Origin: CAWUEZ02 sp963921355
Lineage (GTDB): Bacteria; Pseudomonadota; Alphaproteobacteria; Thalassobaculales; Thalassobaculaceae
Assembly (NCBI GenBank): GCA_963921355.3
Contig: OZ001190.1
Location: forward strand, 3,968,001 to 4,032,000
DNA length: 64,000 nt
Reading direction: 5' to 3'
The notes beneath the pieces are model-generated. The model saw nothing but the letters and a program-made list of their open reading frames with translations. It did not search any database and was not told the DNA's origin. Positions 58,925 through 64,000 of this stretch are shown here, piece by piece. The position numbers and the translations under genes were made by a program. Position 1 is the first letter of the stretch, and every line of letters begins with the position of its first letter.

Positions 58925-59827
58925 TCAATCGCGCCGCTGGTCGAATCCAACCGCTTCCGCCAACAGCCAGCGCTTGAAGACCTCGACCTTGCGGGGCTGA
59001 CGCCGTCTCGGCGGATGCACCAGCCAGAAGGCATCGCCGGCGTCATAAGTCTGGGAGAACGGTTGACACAGACGGCCCTGCTCAACGGCGTCGCGATAGA
59101 GCGACGGCGTCAATTTGCCGACACCGAGTCCCGCCAGCACGGCGTTCGCCTCCATGACCTGGGCGCCGAACTGCAGCTCCGGCTGCTCGGGAATGACGAC
59201 ACTCCGCACGCCGGCCTTGGCGAACCACGCCGGCCACCACTCGCTTGTCGAGTTGATGAGCGGGACTTTCAGAAGATCAGATGGGCTGCTGACCCCGCCA
59301 ATGGAGTCCGCGAGCTCGGGCGTCAACATCGGCGAAAGATCCGCCTTCAACAGCCGTTCGCAGACCAGGTTCGGCCAGTCGCCACGTCCCGAGCGGATCG
59401 CCATGTCAACATCGCCGGCCCCGAAGTCGGCCAAAGCCTCGCTGACTTCCAGTCTGACCAGAATCGAGGGATTGGCGATCTGAAAGAGGCCGAGGCGCGG
59501 ACCGAGGAAGCTCACCGCCACCGTCGGTGCCACGCTGGTCCTGAGGACCTCCTCGGAGGTCACCCGGATCTCCTCGAACGCGTCGCGCAGGTCGTTGAGG
59601 CTCTCGGTTGTCCGCTGGGCAAGGCGATGGCCGATCGGCGTCAGTTCGACGCCGCGCGAGCGCCGCCGGAACAGCTCCGCGCCAACCCGATCCTCCAGCA
59701 CCTTGATCTGATAGCTGACCGCCGACTGGGTCATTCCCAGTTCGTCGGCAGCGCGCGTGAAGTTCCCGTGTCGGGCCGCAGCCTCGAACACGCGAACGGC
59801 CGTCAGTGGGGGAAGAGCTGCCCTCAT
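58925..59827 (-). CDS. LysR-family regulator (GcvA-like)
   Basis: 300 residues. LPPLTAVRVFEAAARHGNFT and TQSAVSYQIKVLEDRVGAEL form the HTH, with LFRRRSRGVELTPIG as wing. The 'LPPLxAVRxFEAAARHxxFTRAA' start is the GcvA subtype. The effector domain follows. It is divergent from a small DUF1127 gene, the second example of such a pairing in this window. Its target is probably that gene and/or the RidA gene beyond it. Complete. Confidence 0.92.
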   Translation of the reverse strand: MRAALPPLTAVRVFEAAARHGNFTRAADELGMTQSAVSYQIKVLEDRVGAELFRRRSRGVELTPIGHRLAQRTTESLNDLRDAFEEIRVTSEEVLRTSVAPTVAVSFLGPRLGLFQIANPSILVRLEVSEALADFGAGDVDMAIRSGRGDWPNLVCERLLKADLSPMLTPELADSIGGVSSPSDLLKVPLINSTSEWWPAWFAKAGVRSVVIPEQPELQFGAQVMEANAVLAGLGVGKLTPSLYRDAVEQGRLCQPFSQTYDAGDAFWLVHPPRRRQPRKVEVFKRWLLAEAVGFDQRRD

Positions 59828-59921
59828 GTCATCGAATTTACTTATGCCTCAAAGCTGGCTCTCAATTGGAGGCCACGACCGCAATGTACGACATTCGCGT
59901 CATTTAATAAGGAGAAAACGC

Positions 59922-60104
59922 ATGTTCCCTGTTGACGCTATCGTCCACCGGATCTGGTCAGCATGTTCGCTTGCCATGAGGTGGATGCGGAACCGAGTCC
60001 GCTTCAAGCGGCCTCGGACCGGCCCCTCCATCCGGCGAAAGGACATCGGATACCTGACGTGCCACACCCAGAAAGACCTGGGCATCCGCGACTACCCGCT
60101 CTGA
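59922..60104 (+). CDS. DUF1127-like small protein
   Basis: 60 residues from ATG 59922, preceded by AAGGAG. It is basic and helical in the middle (LAMRWMRNRVRFKRPRTGPS) and ends RRKDIGYLTCHTQKDLGIRD followed by YPL. The terminal 'LxDIGL.R'-like part matches DUF1127 proteins, which in alphaproteobacteria act in RNA and phosphate/stress regulation and are often controlled by an adjacent LysR. The RidA-type gene starts 23 bases downstream and may be in the same operon. Confidence 0.65.
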   Translation: MFPVDAIVHRIWSACSLAMRWMRNRVRFKRPRTGPSIRRKDIGYLTCHTQKDLGIRDYPL

Positions 60105-60127
60105 CCCAACCGCGCCCGGAGGCCCTC

Positions 60128-60526
60128 ATGGCGATGTTCCACAATCCGACCACGGTCCGCGACGTACCCGACGCCTATCGCTGGATCTACACCCATGCCG
60201 TCGAATGCCGAACCCCGGAACGGCTGCTGTTCGTCTCCGGTCAGATCGGCGTCACGAAGGATGGTACGACCCTCGCATCGTTCGACGACCAGTGTCGCCA
60301 GGCCATGGACAACGTCGAGGCCATCCTCGGCGCGGCGGGCATGACGCCGGCCGACATGGTGCACGTCACCTATTTCGTGACCGACACCGAAGACCTGAAA
60401 ACGCTCCGTCAGGCGCGCATCGCCCGCTGGTCGCAGATCGAACCTCCCGCGGTCACCACCCTGGTCGTCGCCGGTCTGGCCAGCCCGGACCTCCGGGTGG
60501 AGATCGAGGTGACCGCCGTACGATAG
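60128..60526 (+). CDS. RidA/YjgF-family enamine/imine deaminase-like protein
   Basis: 132 residues from ATG 60128 (GGAGG ahead). RLLFVSGQIGVTKDGTTLAS then FDDQCRQAMDNVEAIL, GAAGMTPADMVHVTYFVTDT and VTTLVVAGLASPDLRVEIEV follow the family layout. The catalytic Arg of true RidA (near 'PAR') is absent: the sequence is PPAVTTLVV. Hence it is probably one of the non-canonical RidA subgroups. Cytosolic trimer expected. It is preceded by the DUF1127 gene and followed after 87 bases by an SDR. Confidence 0.85.
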   Translation: MAMFHNPTTVRDVPDAYRWIYTHAVECRTPERLLFVSGQIGVTKDGTTLASFDDQCRQAMDNVEAILGAAGMTPADMVHVTYFVTDTEDLKTLRQARIARWSQIEPPAVTTLVVAGLASPDLRVEIEVTAVR

Positions 60527-60613
60527 GCGCTTTGGCGGGGCCCACACGCTCCCGGGAATTGCCACCGCGGTGTCCGCGCGATACCAAGCGAGGTGATCAA
60601 CGGGGAGTGTTCC

Positions 60614-61357
60614 ATGTCCAAGCAACCCGCGACCGCCGTCATCTCCGGGGCCGGCCAGAATATCGGGCGGGCGATCGCCGTCGCCCTGGCGCGCGACGGG
60701 TTCGACATCGTCGTCAACGGCCGCAGCAACCGCGAGGCCTGCGACGCGGTCGCAGCAGATGTCGAAGCACTGGGGCGCAAAGCCCTGGTGACCATGGGAG
60801 ATGTCGGCCGGTCCGATGCCGTGCGCGCGATGGCGGCGGAGGTCGCGGCCGAGATGGCGCCGGTCGCCGTCGTCATCAACAACGCCGCCATCCGGCCGGA
60901 GAAGCCGTTCCTGGAAATGACCGACGACGATTGGCATCGCGTCCTCGATACCGACCTCAACAGCGCTTTCTATCTCTGCCGCGCGTTCTGCGGTGCCATG
61001 GTCGAGCGCGGCTGGGGCCGGGTCGTGAACCTGACGGGCATGAATGCCATTCACGGCTATGCCGGCCGCGCACCGGTATCGGCTGCCAAACATGGTCTCT
61101 GGGGACTGACGAAAGCGCTGGCCAAGGAGTTCGGACCGCAGGGCGTGACGGTGAATGCGATCTCGCCCGGACCGATCGACACCCAGCACGCGGACGCCTC
61201 GATGACGGCACATATCCAGGGCCAGTTGGATCGCATTCCCTTGGGCCGGCTGGGCCGCCCGGAAGACATCGCCGCCCTCACCGCCTTTCTGTGTTCCGAC
61301 TCCGGCGGCTTCATCAACGGCCAGATGATCGCCAGCAACGGTGGCGCCCAGACCTGA
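60614..61357 (+). CDS. SDR-family protein lacking the catalytic Tyr
   Basis: 247 residues from ATG 60614 (GGGGAGTG ahead). Cofactor binding is intact: VISGAGQNIGRAIAVALA, VINNAAIRPEKPF and a FINGQMIASNGG end. At the active site the usual Tyr-x3-Lys reads VSAAK (Val155, Lys159), and the catalytic Ser is replaced (NLTGMNAIHGYAG). This is either a different mechanism within the SDR superfamily or a non-oxidoreductase derivative. Length, fold and gene context are otherwise normal. Confidence 0.82.
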   Translation: MSKQPATAVISGAGQNIGRAIAVALARDGFDIVVNGRSNREACDAVAADVEALGRKALVTMGDVGRSDAVRAMAAEVAAEMAPVAVVINNAAIRPEKPFLEMTDDDWHRVLDTDLNSAFYLCRAFCGAMVERGWGRVVNLTGMNAIHGYAGRAPVSAAKHGLWGLTKALAKEFGPQGVTVNAISPGPIDTQHADASMTAHIQGQLDRIPLGRLGRPEDIAALTAFLCSDSGGFINGQMIASNGGAQT

Positions 61358-61388
61358 CCTCCGGCACAATCGACCGGGGAACCGGTCG

Positions 61389-62525
61389 ATGGCGAGAGTC
61401 GGCAAGATCTGGAAAGCGTGGCTGGGGATGGCCTGTGCCATCCTCGCCCTTGCGGCGTGCCAGCAGATCCCGGACACCGCGCAGATCGACTGGGCGCCCT
61501 ATGACTGCAGCGCCCGCGATGTCTTCCCGGGCAGCGCCTGGGCAAAGCCCGAAACTCCTGAGGACATCGGCTGGTCGTCTGAGGCCCTCGCCGAAGCGCA
61601 GGCGTACTCCACGGAGATCGGATCGACCGCGGTGGTGGTGGTTCATCGCGGGATCGTCGTCGATGCCTGGGGCGAAATCGCCACCAAGTCCAACCTGCAC
61701 TCGGTGCGCAAGAGCCTGCTCAGCGCCCTGATCGGGATCGCGGTCGACGAGGGCGCCATGGATCTCTCTTCGAGCCTTGCGGAGCTCGGGATTGATGACA
61801 ACCCACCGACGCTGACCCCGCAGGAGAAGACCGCGACCGTCGGCGACCTGATCAAGTCCCGGTCCGGCGTCTACCACCCGGCCCTCTATGAGACCGCCCG
61901 CATGACCGCATCCAAACCGCCCCGCGGCAGCCATCCCCCAGGCTCGTTCTGGCACTACAACAACTGGGACTTCAACACGCTCGGAACGATCTACGAGCGG
62001 GCGGTCAATGACTCGATCTTCACGGCCTTTGAGCGTCGTGTCGCCATCCCGCTGCAGATGGAGGACTTCAAGGCCAATGACGGCGACTACGTCACCGGAT
62101 CGAAGTCGGTCCATCCGGCCTACCCGTTCCGGATGACGGCGCGCGATCTGGCGCGCTTTGCCTATCTCTATCTGCGCGACGGCCGTTGGGAGGACCGCCA
62201 GATCGTCTCCCGCGGTTGGGTGAACGAGAGCACCACCGAGTACTCCGTGGCCTATGGATCAGTGGGCTACAGCTACATGTGGTGGACCCTCGGCCACCGG
62301 GAAGCTGCCCGCAAACGCGAGGGTGTGCCCCGCGGGTTCTTTGCGCCGGGCTGGCACGGCCAGATCGCCCTGGTGCTGCCGGAGCATGACGCAGTGATCG
62401 TCCACCGGGTGAACACCGACCGACCACACCGCGCGCCCCAGGAGTGGGAGCTGCGGCGTCTGTTCAGGATGATCATGGAGGCCTGGACCGGCGATCCGCC
62501 CCCCTGCGGCACCGCGAGCAGTTAG
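61389..62525 (+). CDS. Serine hydrolase lipoprotein (class C beta-lactamase family)
   Basis: 378 residues from ATG 61389. The N-terminus AWLGMACAILALAAC is a lipoprotein signal, so the protein is anchored to the outer face of a membrane. The catalytic SxxK is in HSVRKSLLSALIG, the YxN in FWHYNNWDFNTLG, and a late conserved block reads FFAPGWHGQIALVLPEHDAV. Such proteins include esterases, D-aminopeptidases and 6-aminohexanoate-dimer hydrolases as well as beta-lactamases. The YNN form and the HGQ element favour an EstB/NylB-like hydrolase. Confidence 0.85.
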   Translation: MARVGKIWKAWLGMACAILALAACQQIPDTAQIDWAPYDCSARDVFPGSAWAKPETPEDIGWSSEALAEAQAYSTEIGSTAVVVVHRGIVVDAWGEIATKSNLHSVRKSLLSALIGIAVDEGAMDLSSSLAELGIDDNPPTLTPQEKTATVGDLIKSRSGVYHPALYETARMTASKPPRGSHPPGSFWHYNNWDFNTLGTIYERAVNDSIFTAFERRVAIPLQMEDFKANDGDYVTGSKSVHPAYPFRMTARDLARFAYLYLRDGRWEDRQIVSRGWVNESTTEYSVAYGSVGYSYMWWTLGHREAARKREGVPRGFFAPGWHGQIALVLPEHDAVIVHRVNTDRPHRAPQEWELRRLFRMIMEAWTGDPPPCGTASS

Positions 62526-62617
62526 CGACCGTTCTTTTGCTCCAAGGCACGGGTCCCAGACTTGATCCGGATCAGGCTGCGACCGGATCGCGCTTGCCCC
62601 GGCGGCGGTCTCGTGGC

Positions 62618-64000
62618 ATGCGGCGCGGGATGTTCGAGAGAAACAACAACGTCGAGACCGTCGACTACGTGATCGTCGGGGCCGGTTCCGCCGGCTGCGT
62701 CCTGGCCAATCGGCTCAGCGCCGACGGCCGGTATTCGGTGCTGCTGCTGGAAGCCGGCGGCAGCGACCGGTCGGTTGTCGTCCAGATGCCATCCGCGATG
62801 TCGATCCCGATGAACACCAAGCGGTTCAACTGGGGCTTCGAGTCAGAGCAGGAACCGGGCATGAACGGCCGGCGGCTGGACTGTCCGCGCGGCAAGGCCC
62901 TCGGAGGTTCGTCGTCGATCAACGGCATGGTCTACGTGCGCGGCCATCCGATGGACTACGACGAATGGGCCGAGCACGGCGCGACCGGTTGGAGCTATGC
63001 CGACGTTCTGGGCTACTTCAAGCGCGCCGAGACCTGGTCCGGCGGCCGCGACGCCTGGCGCGGGGGCGACGGACCGCTGGCGACCGGCAACGGCAACGGC
63101 ATGGTCAATCCTCTGTATCGCGCCTTCATCGCCGCCGGCGAGCAGGCCGGCTATGGCACGACCGCCGATTACAACGGCTGGCGGCAAGAGGGCTTCGGCC
63201 CGATGCACATGACCGTCAGGAACGGAATCCGCTGGTCGACGGCGAACGCATATCTGCGTCCGGCCCTGGCGCGCGGCAATCTTCGGCTGGTCACCAAGGC
63301 GCTGATCGACCGGGTGCTGTTCGACGGCACCCGGGCCATCGGCGTCGCCTTCAGCAAACGCGGCGTCCTGCGCGAGATCCGGGCCACCCGTGAAGTCATT
63401 CTGGCGGCGGGGTCGATCGGCTCGCCGACCATCCTGCAGCGCTCCGGCATCGGTTCGGCCGATCGCTTGCGAGCGCTCGGGATTCCCATGGTCGCGGACC
63501 GTCCCGGCGTCGGGCGCAATCTGATGGACCATCTGGAGATCTATTTCCAGTTCCGCTGCACCCAGCCGATCACCCTGAATCGGGAACTGTCGCTCTGGCG
63601 CAAGGGCCTGATCGGTGCGCGCTGGCTGCTGTTCCGCGACGGATTGGGGGCGACCAATCACTTCGAGGCCTGCGGCTTCATCCGTTCGCGGGCCGGTCGA
63701 GCCTGGCCGGACATCCAGTACCATTTCCTGCCCGGCGCCATGCGCTATGACGGGCGGGCGGCGTTCGAAGGCGACGGCTTTCAGGTCCATGTCGGCCCGA
63801 ACAAACCGAGGAGCCGGGGGCAGGTGGAGATTGCCGATCCGGATCCCCGGTCCGCCCCGAACATCCGGTTCAACTATCTGTGCGCGCCGGAAGACGTCGC
63901 CGACTGGCGGCGCGTGATCCGGCTGACGCGCGAGATCATCGCGCAGCCGGCCCTCGACCCGTATCGCGGCGCCGAGATCCAGCCCGGAGCCGATGTCGAA
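62618..64000 (+). CDS. GMC-family FAD oxidoreductase (partial, runs off right edge)
   Basis: 461 codons visible from ATG 62618; ATG 62630 also fits. FAD binding is VDYVIVGAGSAGCVLANRLS, and the GMC signature 1 is GKALGGSSSINGMVYVRGHP with signature 2 in AAGSIGSPTILQRSGIGS. ALGIPMVADRPGVGRNLMDH follows. The family covers choline and alcohol dehydrogenases; the 'VYVRGHPxDYD' style is closest to choline-dehydrogenase-like enzymes. The catalytic His/Asn and the C-terminus lie beyond the window, so substrate type is open. Confidence 0.9.
   Translation, partial: MRRGMFERNNNVETVDYVIVGAGSAGCVLANRLSADGRYSVLLLEAGGSDRSVVVQMPSAMSIPMNTKRFNWGFESEQEPGMNGRRLDCPRGKALGGSSSINGMVYVRGHPMDYDEWAEHGATGWSYADVLGYFKRAETWSGGRDAWRGGDGPLATGNGNGMVNPLYRAFIAAGEQAGYGTTADYNGWRQEGFGPMHMTVRNGIRWSTANAYLRPALARGNLRLVTKALIDRVLFDGTRAIGVAFSKRGVLREIRATREVILAAGSIGSPTILQRSGIGSADRLRALGIPMVADRPGVGRNLMDHLEIYFQFRCTQPITLNRELSLWRKGLIGARWLLFRDGLGATNHFEACGFIRSRAGRAWPDIQYHFLPGAMRYDGRAAFEGDGFQVHVGPNKPRSRGQVEIADPDPRSAPNIRFNYLCAPEDVADWRRVIRLTREIIAQPALDPYRGAEIQPGADVE

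Overview
The window looks like chromosomal DNA of a GC-rich alphaproteobacterium, probably Rhodospirillales-like. The evidence is codon usage, an Fe-type Fur relative, a LivKHMGF transporter, HemN, several LysR regulators and many PhyH, SDR and cupin genes. No 16S or species-level marker is present, so the taxonomy is inference.

Region 1 (1-7.5 kb) is the early/lysogeny end of an integrated phage-like element. Two ParB-fold proteins and a Cro-like protein read leftward. A CI/LexA-type repressor reads rightward and is flanked on both sides by arrays of GGACATT-type half-sites. It is followed by a tightly overlapping operon: small proteins, a putative annealing protein, HNH nucleases, SSB, a nuclease-like protein, an excisionase-like protein and a tyrosine integrase. 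The integrase carries an in-frame TAA. The element ends at the 3' end of a tRNA-Ser(GCT), a classical attachment site.

Region 2 (8.1-33.1 kb) is a trans-AT polyketide/NRPS-type biosynthetic island. A rightward operon encodes a free-standing malonyl-type acyltransferase, a thioesterase, a secreted HAD phosphatase and an APH-like kinase. The facing megasynthase reads (KS end)-ACP-KS-KR-ACP-TE-KS0-ACP-C-TE-ACP-TE. It is broken by two in-frame stops and a 1-nt frameshift. Its 5' end is lost at a sharp junction near 23121 with the 3' part of an ABC solute-binding protein gene. Further right are a small membrane protein, a SyrD/PvdE-type exporter, two DUF697 proteins, a frameshifted RND pump with its adaptor, a ParA-like ATPase and an Sfp-type phosphopantetheinyl transferase. 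The kinase plus periplasmic phosphatase plus exporter suggest a phosphorylated-protoxin self-protection scheme. The core enzyme now looks inactive.

Region 3 (33.2-64 kb) is ordinary chromosome with intact genes. It holds a Cys/Met PLP enzyme, two LysR regulators each divergent from a small basic protein, a PhyH oxygenase with an odd C-terminal repeat, and a DUF4344 peptidase. It also holds SDRs, Fur, a thiol-dioxygenase-like cupin, and a PhyH/amidohydrolase/HD-oxygenase triad reminiscent of PhnY/PhnZ phosphonate oxidation. A Rieske-ThDP fusion enzyme and a Rieske-glutamate-synthase fusion flank an ECF sigma/anti-sigma pair. The region ends with a flavin monooxygenase, LivKHMGF, HemN, RidA, a lipoprotein serine hydrolase and a GMC oxidoreductase that runs off the right edge.

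The strongest candidates for something undescribed are the multi-thioesterase megasynthase with its kinase/phosphatase pair, the PhyH-amidohydrolase-HD triad, and the two neighbouring Rieske fusions. Every gene disruption I found lies left of 33 kb, which argues for decay of the mobile and biosynthetic DNA rather than uniform sequencing error.
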